A DNA stretch of 33,036 nucleotides from Verrucomicrobiaceae bacterium (GCA_009936795.1 JAACDM010000665.1:1-33036); one strand, 5' to 3'. Shown: positions 23,463-32,417, counted from the stretch's first letter. Notes: a model not told the origin generated them from the letters alone. Numbers and translations: made by a program.

Positions 23463-26027
23463 TTAATTCCGTCTGAATAGATCGCTCTTAACAATCAGAA
23501 CGATCAGGTCTCTTAAACCTTCGCCCTGATTTCGGAGATCACCTGCAATGCGGTCAATCTCCGAGCGGTCGCCAAACGTTAACGGACGGCCCAGTGCATA
23601 GGCCGCCATCTTGTGGGCGAGCCCACGCGCAAACTGTTCCTGCCGATTGCTCAAGAGATAGTCCTTCAATCCCTGGATGCCATGCAGCTCATGTTTGTTG
23701 AACAGCTTGCTTGTCGCATCAACCGGCGACTTGCCAATCTTATCGCGCCATCGGCCGACCGCATCGAAGTTCTCAAAGGCAATGCCCCAAGGATCGATCT
23801 TTGCGTGGCACGAATGGCAGGCAGGATCGTTGCGGTGATCCTCCATGCGTTGTTTCAGCGTGAGCTTGAGGATTTCGGGATCTGCTAGATCGATCTCCGG
23901 CACCGCCGGTGGTGGCGGTGGTGGCGGATCATTGAGAATTCTCTCCAGCAACCAAATGCCACGCTTGAGTGGATGCGAATCCTTGCCATCCGAGTTCATT
24001 GCCAATAATCCCGCCTGGGTGAGGAGTCCGCCTCGTCGATGGCCCGGCAGCAGGTTGACCCGCTGCAACCCAACGCCCATGACCTCCGGCAATCTGTAAT
24101 GCCGCGCTAACCGGTCGTTCACCATCGCGTAGTCAGCATGGAGAAAATCCATCACGCTGCGATTCTGCTCGAGCACGTGGCCAAAGAATGCGACCGGTTC
24201 GTCGCGCATGGCCTCCATGAGAATGGGATCGAACTTTCCGTGGGCCTTGGCATCCACTTTTAAAAAATCTAGCAGTTCCATGCCCAGCCACTGTCGCGTG
24301 AAGTGCTTGGCGAACCGTTGAGCTTTGGGATGATCTAACAGGCGCTGAATCTGCCCTTCCAGGACTGCCGGGTCGTGCAGCTTACCCTCAGCGGCGAGGT
24401 TCAGAAGGTCGTCGTCCGGTGTACTGCTCCACAGGAAAAAGGTCAGACGGCTGGCCAGCTCGAAATCCGAAATCCCCTGCCCGTCCTCTTGGCCTGCCCT
24501 CACAAGGTAGAGAAACTTTGGCGAGGATAGCACCGTGGCAAGCACTTCGATCATGGCCTCTTGAAAACTCTCACATTGCGGTCGCAGTTTGGCCAAGAGC
24601 GCCATCTTCTGGTCGAGTTCCGCTGCCATCGCTGGACGCCGCCAGGCGCGGCGCATGAATCTGTTGAGTATTTCGTGGGCGTAGGTTTCCTCATCCGCCT
24701 GGTTGACGCTCTCAAAGAAGATCCGTGTATGCGAGGCTGGTGGCCACTGATCGAAAGTCGGAGCAGTGACCTCAACGTAATCCATCTGCGCCGCCGCCTT
24801 CGAGCTTGAAATGTTTTGGAAATAAAGGAACTCCGCAGGGTTCGGTAGATCGCCGAGCTTGGTAATGTGCCGATAGGCATTGCGGGCGATCTCGCTGAGC
24901 CGCACGTCCCAGTGATAGAACGCCGGTTCGTCTGGTGAGGCGGTAACGGTAATGTCATTTTCGCCCGCGCGCACCGCGACACGGGAGTCGTTGCTCGCCT
25001 GGTTGCCGAAGAACAATCGCAACGTTGGCGGGTTCTTGTCCTCCGTGGAGTAGCGCGCGGCGCGAATGCGTACCCGCATGTTGCCACTATCCGGCAAGCC
25101 ATCGCCGACATCGATGATGTACTTCGCGTTCTTCGGAATCACCACAATGTCAGGCGACACCGGCGGCAACTCCGGTTTGGTTAGGGTCGGCGTCCACGCA
25201 TACTTGGCGCCACCATAACTCCACCTGGGACCAATGCCCTGGCCGGTCACGAGATCGCGAAAATGCAGCCCTTTGTGATCGCGCGGGAATTTCTCGCCCT
25301 GTTGCTCAAAAGCGTCCTCAACCGCGAGCCCTTCCTCCGCGATCCTCTGCCGCGTTCCTTCGACGTTGGCCGTGTACTTTGGATTGATCGCTTGGGCCGC
25401 CTCCCTCATCGAGATGCCATAGTAGACGGGCTCAGGTTGTTCCCCACGCACCGTCGCCAGCTTCAGCGCCTTCCGCGCCAGCTGTCGGTATTGCTCAAAC
25501 TGGACCACAGTCATTTGCAGCATCTCAGAACTGTTTTGAAAGCCATCCTCCGACGCCGTCTCGGGTGGCAAATCACGCGAGAGGTCATGCGGCAAGCCTA
25601 ACAAATCCTGCAGCGTATACTTATACTCATAACGCGTCATCCTTCGAAACGACGTGTTCCCCTGCTCACTTCGTCGCACCTGCGACGCTCGCTGAATTTC
25701 GCCCGCCAACCAATCGACCAACTGCGACTTCTCGATGTCCAGGAGCGGCTCGTCGGCATCCTCAGGCGGCATCTCGCCATTACTGATCACATCAAACACT
25801 TCCAGCCACCAACTGGTATCGTTTCCCGTCACCAGATCAGGATCCAACGTGTCTAAGCGAAATTTCCCTTTCTGTTTGTCCGGTCCATGGCCCCCCACAC
25901 AGACCCGCTTGAGCACCGGCTCCATCTCTCCGTGGAATGCAGCCATCCGAGCCTCAGGTTCCTCCTCGGCGGCGGCCAAGTTGGCGACTGCGAAAACAGT
26001 CGCGATGATCGAGTAATAGCGCTTCAT
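23463..26027 (-). CDS. DUF1592-family protein with degraded N-terminal heme motif
   Basis: From Met at 26027 the protein has 854 residues; the leader is MKRYYSIIATVFAVANLAAA. The first heme c motif reads CVGGH at 43-47: the second Cys is Gly (codon GGC at 25892-25890, one base from TGC), while His47 and the following GEMPPED loop are kept. DUF1587 (FRRMTRYEYKYTLQDLLGLP) and a beta-rich insert (ARYSTEDKNPPTLRLFFGNQ) precede DUF1595/1592 (FELASRLTFFLWSSTPDDDL). The second heme motif CHSCH at 737-741 is intact and followed by AKIDPWGIAFENFD, then a DUF1585 tail. No DUF1552 partner is adjacent. It is divergent from the AbgT operon with 70 bases between starts. Confidence 0.92.
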   Translation of the reverse strand: MKRYYSIIATVFAVANLAAAEEEPEARMAAFHGEMEPVLKRVCVGGHGPDKQKGKFRLDTLDPDLVTGNDTSWWLEVFDVISNGEMPPEDADEPLLDIEKSQLVDWLAGEIQRASQVRRSEQGNTSFRRMTRYEYKYTLQDLLGLPHDLSRDLPPETASEDGFQNSSEMLQMTVVQFEQYRQLARKALKLATVRGEQPEPVYYGISMREAAQAINPKYTANVEGTRQRIAEEGLAVEDAFEQQGEKFPRDHKGLHFRDLVTGQGIGPRWSYGGAKYAWTPTLTKPELPPVSPDIVVIPKNAKYIIDVGDGLPDSGNMRVRIRAARYSTEDKNPPTLRLFFGNQASNDSRVAVRAGENDITVTASPDEPAFYHWDVRLSEIARNAYRHITKLGDLPNPAEFLYFQNISSSKAAAQMDYVEVTAPTFDQWPPASHTRIFFESVNQADEETYAHEILNRFMRRAWRRPAMAAELDQKMALLAKLRPQCESFQEAMIEVLATVLSSPKFLYLVRAGQEDGQGISDFELASRLTFFLWSSTPDDDLLNLAAEGKLHDPAVLEGQIQRLLDHPKAQRFAKHFTRQWLGMELLDFLKVDAKAHGKFDPILMEAMRDEPVAFFGHVLEQNRSVMDFLHADYAMVNDRLARHYRLPEVMGVGLQRVNLLPGHRRGGLLTQAGLLAMNSDGKDSHPLKRGIWLLERILNDPPPPPPPAVPEIDLADPEILKLTLKQRMEDHRNDPACHSCHAKIDPWGIAFENFDAVGRWRDKIGKSPVDATSKLFNKHELHGIQGLKDYLLSNRQEQFARGLAHKMAAYALGRPLTFGDRSEIDRIAGDLRNQGEGLRDLIVLIVKSDLFRRN

Positions 26028-26097
26028 GAGCACGAAGATCGATACCACAATCGTTGAAGTACGCGAGTCGATTTGCTGTACGATGAAGCTACACGCC
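26028..26097. promoter_or_regulatory. Short divergent intergenic region, DUF1592 and AbgT operon
   Basis: Only 70 bases separate the DUF1592 start at 26027 (minus) from the preferred AbgT start at 26098 (plus), so the two transcripts must share or overlap their control sequences. A TTGAAG box at about 26054 and TACGAT at about 26079 are spaced 19 bases apart, too loosely to call a promoter with confidence. Confidence 0.4.
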
Positions 26098-27714
26098 ATG
26101 AATGAATCCAAGAACAACGCCAATGATGACGCCGCCCGAACAAAGAGAAGACAGCCTCAAGGCACCGCACTGACGCGCTTGCTCAACACCGTGGAGTGGC
26201 TCGGGAATCTGCTTCCGCACCCCGTGACGCTGTTCGCCATCTTTACGCTGGGCATCCTCCTACTCTCGGGCCTGCTTGGAGCCTTCGATCTCAGCGTGCT
26301 CGATCCAAGACCTGAGGGTGCTGCAGGTCGCTCCGAAGACGGAAGAATCACGGCAATTAGTCTTCTTAATGCCGAAGGTTTGCGGCGGATCGTTGAGAAC
26401 CTCGTCACCAATTTCACGGGATTCGTACCACTTGGAACCGTTCTTGTCGCCTTGCTCGGTGTTGGGGGCGCCGAGCACTCGGGACTGCTTGGCGCCGCCA
26501 TTCGGGCGATGGTGCTCAAGGCATCGAAGAACACCGTGACGATGACGATCGTCTGTGGCGGAGTGCTTTCAAACACGGCCTCTGAGATGGGGTACGTGGT
26601 GCTGATACCACTAGCCGCTGTCGTGTTTCATTCCTTTGGAAGGCATCCGCTTGCGGGAGTCGCAGCGGCGTTCGCCGGCGTCTCCGGAGGCTATAGTGCA
26701 AACCTACTACTGGGTACCGTGGATCCACTGCTTGCGGGCATCACGCAGGAAGCAGCTCAACTCATCGATCCGAGCTATATCGTCGATCCTTCAGCAAACT
26801 GGTATTTCATGATCGTGAGCACGTTCATGATCACCGCACTCGGCACTTGGATCACCACGTCCATCGTCGAGCCGAAGCTCGGTTCGTACGATCCGGCGAA
26901 TGCATCGGGGAGCCTCTCCGAACAGAAACTTGAGCCGCTCGATCGCATTGAGAAGCGTGCGCTACTCTGGGCGGCACTGGCGGGTCTTGCCGTCGCCACA
27001 TTGATAGCCCTGACAGTTGTGCCATCGTGGGGGCCGCTTCGTAATCCCGAAACGGGCAAAGTCGCCAACTCTCCGTTTCTGCGTGGAATCGTGGCGCTCA
27101 TCTTTGTGTTCTTCTTCGTCCCCGGTATCGTCTATGGCTGGGTTCGCGGAACGTTCAAATCAGATCGCGATGTCATCAATGCGATGGCAACCGCCATGAG
27201 CACGCTCGGGCTTTACATTGTACTCGTGTTTTTCGCCGCCCAATTTGTCGCCTACTTCGGTTGGACCAATCTAGGCGCGATTACTGCGGTCACGGGTGCC
27301 GACTTCCTAAGCTCGATAGGATTGACCGGACCGTTGATCTTTGTGCTCTTCATTCTGATGTGCGCGTTCATCAATCTGATGTTGGGTTCCGCCTCGGCGC
27401 AATGGGCTGTCACCGCACCCATCTTTGTTCCCATGCTGATGCTCATCGGCTACAGCCCGGAAGTCATTCAGGCCGCGTATCGGATAGGTGACTCGACCAC
27501 AAACATCATCACGCCGATGATGAGTTATTTCGGCTTGATACTCGCTTTCGTGACGCGCTACGAGAAGAATGCGGGGGTCGGCACGATGATTGCGATGATG
27601 CTTCCCTACTCCATCGCCTTCATGATTGGCTGGACTGTTCTCTTCTATCTCTGGGTATTCGTCTTCGGCCTGCCTGTGGGCCCGACTTCGCCGACTTACT
27701 ATGATGGATCGTAG
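26098..27714 (+). CDS. abgT: AbgT-family transporter
   Basis: Integral membrane protein of 538 residues. It shows LNTVEWLGNLLPHPVTLFAI near the start, FTGFVPLGTVLVALLGVGGA, TIVCGGVLSNTASEMGYVVL, AAFAGVSGGYSANLLLGTVD, SANWYFMIVSTFMITALGTW and, near the end, YRIGDSTTNIITPMMSYFGL. These are characteristic of the AbgT family, known for p-aminobenzoyl-glutamate uptake (E. coli AbgT) and antimetabolite efflux (MtrF-like). The start at 26098 (MNESKNNANDD) is preferred over 26083 or 26026 because the extra residues are not family-like. The sulfatase gene overlaps its 3' end by 14 bases, so they are co-transcribed. No aminobenzoyl-glutamate hydrolase gene is nearby; the substrate here is open. Confidence 0.93.
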   Translation: MNESKNNANDDAARTKRRQPQGTALTRLLNTVEWLGNLLPHPVTLFAIFTLGILLLSGLLGAFDLSVLDPRPEGAAGRSEDGRITAISLLNAEGLRRIVENLVTNFTGFVPLGTVLVALLGVGGAEHSGLLGAAIRAMVLKASKNTVTMTIVCGGVLSNTASEMGYVVLIPLAAVVFHSFGRHPLAGVAAAFAGVSGGYSANLLLGTVDPLLAGITQEAAQLIDPSYIVDPSANWYFMIVSTFMITALGTWITTSIVEPKLGSYDPANASGSLSEQKLEPLDRIEKRALLWAALAGLAVATLIALTVVPSWGPLRNPETGKVANSPFLRGIVALIFVFFFVPGIVYGWVRGTFKSDRDVINAMATAMSTLGLYIVLVFFAAQFVAYFGWTNLGAITAVTGADFLSSIGLTGPLIFVLFILMCAFINLMLGSASAQWAVTAPIFVPMLMLIGYSPEVIQAAYRIGDSTTNIITPMMSYFGLILAFVTRYEKNAGVGTMIAMMLPYSIAFMIGWTVLFYLWVFVFGLPVGPTSPTYYDGS

Positions 27715-29179
27715 TCGCCTCGCCCTCTTGATTCCGGCTATTCTCGTTTCGGTTGGCCTTGCCTTTAGTCAGGCTGCAGCCTCTCCGCGCAAGCCGAACT
27801 TCATCGTCGTCTTCTGCGACAACCTTGGTTACGGGGACATCGAGCCGTTTGGATCGACGCTTCATCGGACGCCTCACCTGAATCGCATGGCAAAGGAAGG
27901 CCGGAAGTTCACGCACTTCTGCGTCACGGCTGGCGTCTGCACGCCGTCCCGAGCCAGTCTGATGACGGGCTGCTACGCGCAGCGGGTCGGCATGCATTTC
28001 AACGAACGAGACGGCTGGGTGCTGAGGCCGGTTTCGCGGCATGGGCTTCACCCTGACGAAGTCACGATCGCGGAAGTTCTCAAAGAGCAGGGTTATGCCA
28101 CGGCGATTGTCGGCAAATGGCATCTCGGCGATCAGCCTGAGTTTCTCCCGATTCGGCAGGGCTTTGACTGGTTCTTCGGCGTGCCCTACTCAGACGACAT
28201 GACCGAGCGCGTGTGGAAGAAAGACGGCTCAAAGTGGCCGCCTCTTCCACTCATGGAGAACGAAGAAGTCATCGAGGCTCCCTGCGATCGCAATGGCCTA
28301 ACGAAGCGCTACACCGAGCGGGCCATGAAGTGGATCGCCGAACACAAAGATGAGCCATTCTTTCTCTACTTCCCGCAGGCCATGCCCGGCAGCACGTCGA
28401 CGCCGTTTTCCAGTCCGGAATTCAAAGGCAAGAGCAGAAACGGTCCCTGGGGAGACGCTATCGAGGAGCTCGACTGGTCGATAGGCGTAATGCTAGATCT
28501 ACTTCAAGAGTTGGGAATCGCCGAGAACACGTTTGTCATCTGGACCTCTGACAACGGGGCTCCGATCAATCGCGATTCCAATGATCTTAACCGAGGTTCC
28601 AACCGCCCCCTTCACGGTCGCGGTTACACGACCAGCGAAGGCGCGTTCCGAGTCCCCACGATAGTCTGGCAGCCTAGAAAAGTTCCAGCCGGAACGGTCT
28701 GCCACGAACTGGCAACAACGATGGACCTGCTACCCACCTTTTCAAAGCTTGCCGGAGCGAACGCGCAAAGATACCGACAAGCTGATGGCCACGATATTTC
28801 GTCACTTTTGTTTGAGGACGGCCTGACAAAGTCTTCTTACGAGGCTTTCTACTATTACCACCAGGACCAGTTACAAGCCGTCCGGTCCGGTCCGTGGAAG
28901 ATATTTCTCCCCGTGACACCCTCCGGTGCGCATCCCCACTTTAACGAGACACAGCAACCGGAGACGTTGCTCTTCCACCTGACGGACGACATTGGTTGCG
29001 CGAAGAATATTGCCAGTGAGCATTCGGGCGTCATCGCCAGGCTGACGGAGATGGCAGAAGCAGCCCGCAAGGACTTGGGAGACAAAGGGCGTCGCGGATC
29101 CGGCCAACGAGAACGAGGACAAATCGATCGCGAACCTCAACCGCAACGCCTTCAGAAACTGAAACAGGGGTCACGTTGA
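27701..29179 (+). CDS. Type I sulfatase, exported
   Basis: From Met at 27701 (or 27704) the protein has 492 residues and a signal peptide (LALLIPAILVSVGLAFSQAA). The metal-site motif reads KPNFIVVFCDNLGYGDIEPF, with Asp-Asn in place of the more common Asp-Asp. The formylglycine motif is CTPSRASLMTG with Cys80. IVGKWHLGD, WTSDNGAPINRDSNDLNRGS and the tail FHLTDDIGCAKNIASEHSG are present. The gene starts inside the 3' end of the AbgT gene, so translation is probably coupled. It should cleave a sulfate ester in the periplasm or outside; the substrate is unknown. The last 35 residues are highly charged (RRGSGQRERGQIDREPQPQR) and unlike the rest, perhaps extended by loss of an earlier stop. Confidence 0.93.
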   Translation: MMDRSRLALLIPAILVSVGLAFSQAAASPRKPNFIVVFCDNLGYGDIEPFGSTLHRTPHLNRMAKEGRKFTHFCVTAGVCTPSRASLMTGCYAQRVGMHFNERDGWVLRPVSRHGLHPDEVTIAEVLKEQGYATAIVGKWHLGDQPEFLPIRQGFDWFFGVPYSDDMTERVWKKDGSKWPPLPLMENEEVIEAPCDRNGLTKRYTERAMKWIAEHKDEPFFLYFPQAMPGSTSTPFSSPEFKGKSRNGPWGDAIEELDWSIGVMLDLLQELGIAENTFVIWTSDNGAPINRDSNDLNRGSNRPLHGRGYTTSEGAFRVPTIVWQPRKVPAGTVCHELATTMDLLPTFSKLAGANAQRYRQADGHDISSLLFEDGLTKSSYEAFYYYHQDQLQAVRSGPWKIFLPVTPSGAHPHFNETQQPETLLFHLTDDIGCAKNIASEHSGVIARLTEMAEAARKDLGDKGRRGSGQRERGQIDREPQPQRLQKLKQGSR

Positions 29180-29283
29180 ACCAGAGATCACGTCAGCAGC
29201 CACTCGATCGGTCTCGACGGTCATCAACGCGTGACTATAATACACGCTTACCAGATAAACAGATGAACAGCAACGAGGTGACC

Positions 29284-30723
29284 ATGCGAGTAGCGAAACC
29301 ACGAACGGATGTGCGGAAAGAAACGTCGATTGCCGTTCTGGCCATGGCGATGCTGAGTCTGTGCGCTCATCACTCTATCATTGAGGCTGCCGATAACGAA
29401 GGTGGCGCGTCCCTGGACCTCGCGCGTGGACTGGTAGGTCGCTGGACGTTTGATGAAGGCATGGGAACGATCGCACGCGATGTCTCGGGTCGAGACAACC
29501 ACGGCATGGTCATGGGCGGCGCGACATGGACCGAGGGAATCATTGGTGGTGCCCTGCACCTCGACGGCACGGATGACTTCGTGTCGATTCCTAATGAGAG
29601 CATGTTCGACCTTACGGGCAGCGTCACGGTGTCGGCCTGGATACAAGTCGAGTCCTTCACGAAGCCGTGGCAATCGATCGTGACGAAGGGCGATCGCGCT
29701 TGGAGACTGCACAGAGCTAACGAAACGAAATGCGCGGGCTTCGCCTGCTCGGATCTCTCGCGTGACCAGGTCGGTGATCTCTATGGCAAACGAGATGTCG
29801 ATGACGGCAAGTGGCACCACGTCGCTGGCGTTCTCGACGAGACCAAGATGTCAATCTTCGTGGATGGTGCTCTCGACGCGTCGATGAACGCTTCGACTAA
29901 CATCAGCGTCAACGATTACGCCGTGCTCATTGGCGCGAACGCGCAGGCCATGGGAAGGCTCTTTCATGGCCTCCTCGACGATGTCCGCATCTACGACCGA
30001 GCGCTCTCCGTCGCTGAACTGCGAGCGCTCGTCAACGAAGGGGGCGCCGCGGCACCCGTTGCCCAAAAACTGCCAACGGCCTCTCCTCCGCCAAGTCTCC
30101 CTTCGGGCGAATTTCAAAAGATTTTCGACGGTAAAACGTTAGAAGGCTGGAACGCCCTCGACATGAGTTACTGGTCCGTTCGCGACGGCGCCATTACCGG
30201 CGAGTCGACGGACGAGCACCCTTGTAAGCAGAATCAATTCATGGTTTGGCAGGGCGGCGATGTGGCCGACTTCGAAGTCAAACTGAAGTTTCGAGTCGAG
30301 GGGAACGGCTGCAACTCCGGAGTGCAGTTTCGTAGCAAGATGCGCGAGGACGGTCTGGCGATCGGCTACCAAGCCGACATCTACCAGTCCGGAGTATACC
30401 TTGGTGGGGTCTGTGATGAGATCCACACGCGCGACGGCCCGGAACTCCTCAGCGCCAACGGTTCCAAGACAGTGATCGACAAGGACGGCAGACGCACGCG
30501 AACCCCATTCGACACGGAGGCGACCTTCAAGAAGTGGCCCGAGTGGAATGACTATCACATTTACGCCAAGGGCCACCGAATGGTCTTGCGGATCAATGGC
30601 GTGGCGGCGTCGGAGCTCATCGACAACGAAGAGGCTCATTTCGATCTTCAAGGAATCCTCGGTTTGCAGCTACGCTCGGGCAAACCGATGACGGTACAGT
30701 TCAAGGACATCTACTTGAAGTAG
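29284..30723 (+). CDS. LamG plus DUF1080 (3-keto-disaccharide hydrolase-type) protein
   Basis: From Met at 29284, preceded by GAGGTG, the protein has 479 residues; an ATG at 29263 is an alternative. A leader (ETSIAVLAMAMLSLCAHHS) ends near EAADNEGG. The first half is a LamG domain (LVGRWTFDEGMGTIARDVSG, LHLDGTDDFVSIPNE, VTVSAWIQVESFTKPWQS, KWHHVAGVLDETKMSIFVDG, GLLDDVRIYDRALSVAELRA). A Pro-rich linker (TASPPPSLPSG) leads to DUF1080 (FQKIFDGKTLEGWNALDMSY, GNGCNSGVQFRSKMREDG, WNDYHIYAKGHRMVLRINGV). Some DUF1080 proteins hydrolyse 3-keto glycosides; LamG may tether a glycan. It lies about 100 bases after the sulfatase on the same strand. Confidence 0.9.
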   Translation: MRVAKPRTDVRKETSIAVLAMAMLSLCAHHSIIEAADNEGGASLDLARGLVGRWTFDEGMGTIARDVSGRDNHGMVMGGATWTEGIIGGALHLDGTDDFVSIPNESMFDLTGSVTVSAWIQVESFTKPWQSIVTKGDRAWRLHRANETKCAGFACSDLSRDQVGDLYGKRDVDDGKWHHVAGVLDETKMSIFVDGALDASMNASTNISVNDYAVLIGANAQAMGRLFHGLLDDVRIYDRALSVAELRALVNEGGAAAPVAQKLPTASPPPSLPSGEFQKIFDGKTLEGWNALDMSYWSVRDGAITGESTDEHPCKQNQFMVWQGGDVADFEVKLKFRVEGNGCNSGVQFRSKMREDGLAIGYQADIYQSGVYLGGVCDEIHTRDGPELLSANGSKTVIDKDGRRTRTPFDTEATFKKWPEWNDYHIYAKGHRMVLRINGVAASELIDNEEAHFDLQGILGLQLRSGKPMTVQFKDIYLK

Positions 30724-30742
30724 CTGGAGGTGGTGTGTTTGT

Positions 30743-30765
30743 CGTGGATTTCGGAGAAATCCACG
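30743..30765. repeat. Intergenic palindrome, copy 3 of 3
   Basis: CGTGGATTTC and GAAATCCACG form a perfect ten-base stem around GGA, 19 bases after the stop of the LamG-DUF1080 gene. It shares TCGTGGATTTC with the copy at 4811-4832 and sits in the same place relative to a stop codon. No T-run follows, so rho-independent termination is not supported. Confidence 0.72.
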
Positions 30766-30871
30766 GCGATCTGACAGTGTTTTATAGGCGAAAGACAAAC
30801 CCAAGAGCATTGCTAGTTTCAAATGGAGGATTCTTCTGGCCGACCGAATGCCGTTTCCCTAAATTCGCTGT

Positions 30872-31522
30872 ATGAGAACCTTCCTGATCATCACCGCCAT
30901 CGCCGCCACAGCCCTCGTCCAGCTCACTGCCAAAGATGCAGACACACCTGAGGCCAAGACAGCATGGCAGAAGCTCTTCGATGGCCAGGACCTGAAAGGC
31001 TGGCATGAGAACCGATTCAAACATGCGCCCGAATGGAAGGTCGTCGATGGCGTCCTCATGGGTCATGGCGGCCAAGGCTACCTATCAACTGTCGAAGACT
31101 ACGACGACTTCGAACTCGTCGTGGAAGCACGCATCAGCGACACTGGTAGTGGTCGTGGCAACAGCGGCGTCTATTTCCGCTGCGCCCCGCATACCGACAA
31201 GACACAAGAATTCCCTCGTGGCTACGAAGCCCAACTCGATCACGGGGATGGCAACAACCCCACTGGCAGCATCTACAATCTGGGCACCAAAGGGGCCAAG
31301 GCTCCAAAGTTCGCTGACTTGAAAGATGGCGAATGGGTGACTCTGCGTATCCGAGTGGTTGGCGATCACGTCCAAACCTGGGTCAACAACAAGCCCGCAG
31401 CCGATTGCAAACTTCCCGAGAAAGATCGCCTGCTGAAAGGGAGCATTTTATTACAAATGCACCATAAGACCGGCAAGGTAGAATTCCGCAAGGTAGAGAT
31501 CCGAAAGCTAAAGGCAATGTAG
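30872..31522 (+). CDS. DUF1080 domain protein, exported
   Basis: Protein of 216 residues with a leader (MRTFLIITAIAATALVQLTA) and a single DUF1080 domain: AWQKLFDGQDLKGWHENRFK, APEWKVVDGVLMGHGGQGYL, YDDFELVVEARISDTGSGRG-NSGVYFR, GYEAQLDHGDGNNPTGSIYN and LLKGSILLQMHHKTGKVEFR. The family has a concanavalin-like fold and includes 3-keto-disaccharide hydrolases. It follows the LamG-DUF1080 gene by 148 bases with a palindrome between, so it may belong to the same operon or have its own promoter. No strong ribosome site is visible. It converges with the deacetylase gene, leaving 49 bases between stops. Confidence 0.92.
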   Translation: MRTFLIITAIAATALVQLTAKDADTPEAKTAWQKLFDGQDLKGWHENRFKHAPEWKVVDGVLMGHGGQGYLSTVEDYDDFELVVEARISDTGSGRGNSGVYFRCAPHTDKTQEFPRGYEAQLDHGDGNNPTGSIYNLGTKGAKAPKFADLKDGEWVTLRIRVVGDHVQTWVNNKPAADCKLPEKDRLLKGSILLQMHHKTGKVEFRKVEIRKLKAM

Positions 31523-31571
31523 AGTGGCTCGGAAATAGATTCTTTGGTGTGGCTTCCAATCCCTGAGTTGC

Positions 31572-32417
31572 CTACCTCTGCTTCCGCTGCTCAATTTGCG
31601 CATAAGGATCTTCTGGTCGGTTCGTGGGATCAACGTATTTCTTGAGATCACGCATCGCGATGACGGTGCAGCCATGGTCCTTGAGGAATTGGAGCTGCTC
31701 TTTGAAAACTTCTGGATCGGTGTTGACCCAAGGGTGCTCGATGGCGGGCACTCCGTGATAGCATAACACAGTGATCTTCCCGTCCTTGGCCTTGGCCACG
31801 GCCTTCTTCAAATCATCCGTCCCAGACTCCGGGCCGGAATACCAGGTCGTGGGAACGAGGAGCGGGTGATCGAGCTTCGGGTTGTAGGCGGGGCCGAGCC
31901 CACCGCGGCCGCCATCCTCGAATTCCGGTCGGATGCCGCGCCTGGCGAAGGTGAAGACCTTCTTGGTCATGAGAACTTCGACAGCACTTAGATTGTGGGA
32001 GAAGCCGGGGAAGCAGAATGTGATAGGGCGAGGGATGCCGTTCTCCGCGCAGCGCGTGTCAATGTGATCAAGGGACTTGGAGAGCGCTTCTTTTGTCAGC
32101 TTGGTGACGTTGCGGTGTGCCTTCGTGTGGTTGCCAATCTCGAATCCCATGTCATGCAGTTCGCGGATTTCTTTCCATGTCATGTAGTTCTCTTTGCTCT
32201 TCAGGAAGCCGAGCCCCTCCGTGATGTAGAAGGTCGCGCCAAAGGCGTGTTCTTTGACCAAGTCTGCGACGAACGTACGATCGGATTTGTTGCAGTCGTC
32301 GAAGGTGAGAACGACGAGCTTGTCAGGGATAGGTAGAAGTTTGGGCGTTTCGGAATCGTCCGCTAATGCTAGAGTGGCACAAAGATGGAGCAAGATGAAG
32401 GGGAGGAGTGGACGCAT
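31572..32417 (-). CDS. Polysaccharide deacetylase (NodB/CE4-like), exported
   Basis: Protein of 281 residues with a signal peptide (MRPLLPFILLHLCATLALAD). Motif 1 is VVLTFDDCNKSD (the usual TFDDG has Cys in place of Gly), and motif 2 is GNHTKAHRNV, giving the His-x3-His metal pair. At motif 3 the sequence is FCFPGFSHN, lacking the Arg of the usual RxPxG. The late motif is ITVLCYHGVP. The catalytic Asp and metal ligands are kept, so it is probably an enzyme of a divergent subgroup that removes N- or O-acetyl groups from a polysaccharide outside the cytoplasm. It converges with the DUF1080 gene. Confidence 0.88.
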   Translation of the reverse strand: MRPLLPFILLHLCATLALADDSETPKLLPIPDKLVVLTFDDCNKSDRTFVADLVKEHAFGATFYITEGLGFLKSKENYMTWKEIRELHDMGFEIGNHTKAHRNVTKLTKEALSKSLDHIDTRCAENGIPRPITFCFPGFSHNLSAVEVLMTKKVFTFARRGIRPEFEDGGRGGLGPAYNPKLDHPLLVPTTWYSGPESGTDDLKKAVAKAKDGKITVLCYHGVPAIEHPWVNTDPEVFKEQLQFLKDHGCTVIAMRDLKKYVDPTNRPEDPYAQIEQRKQR

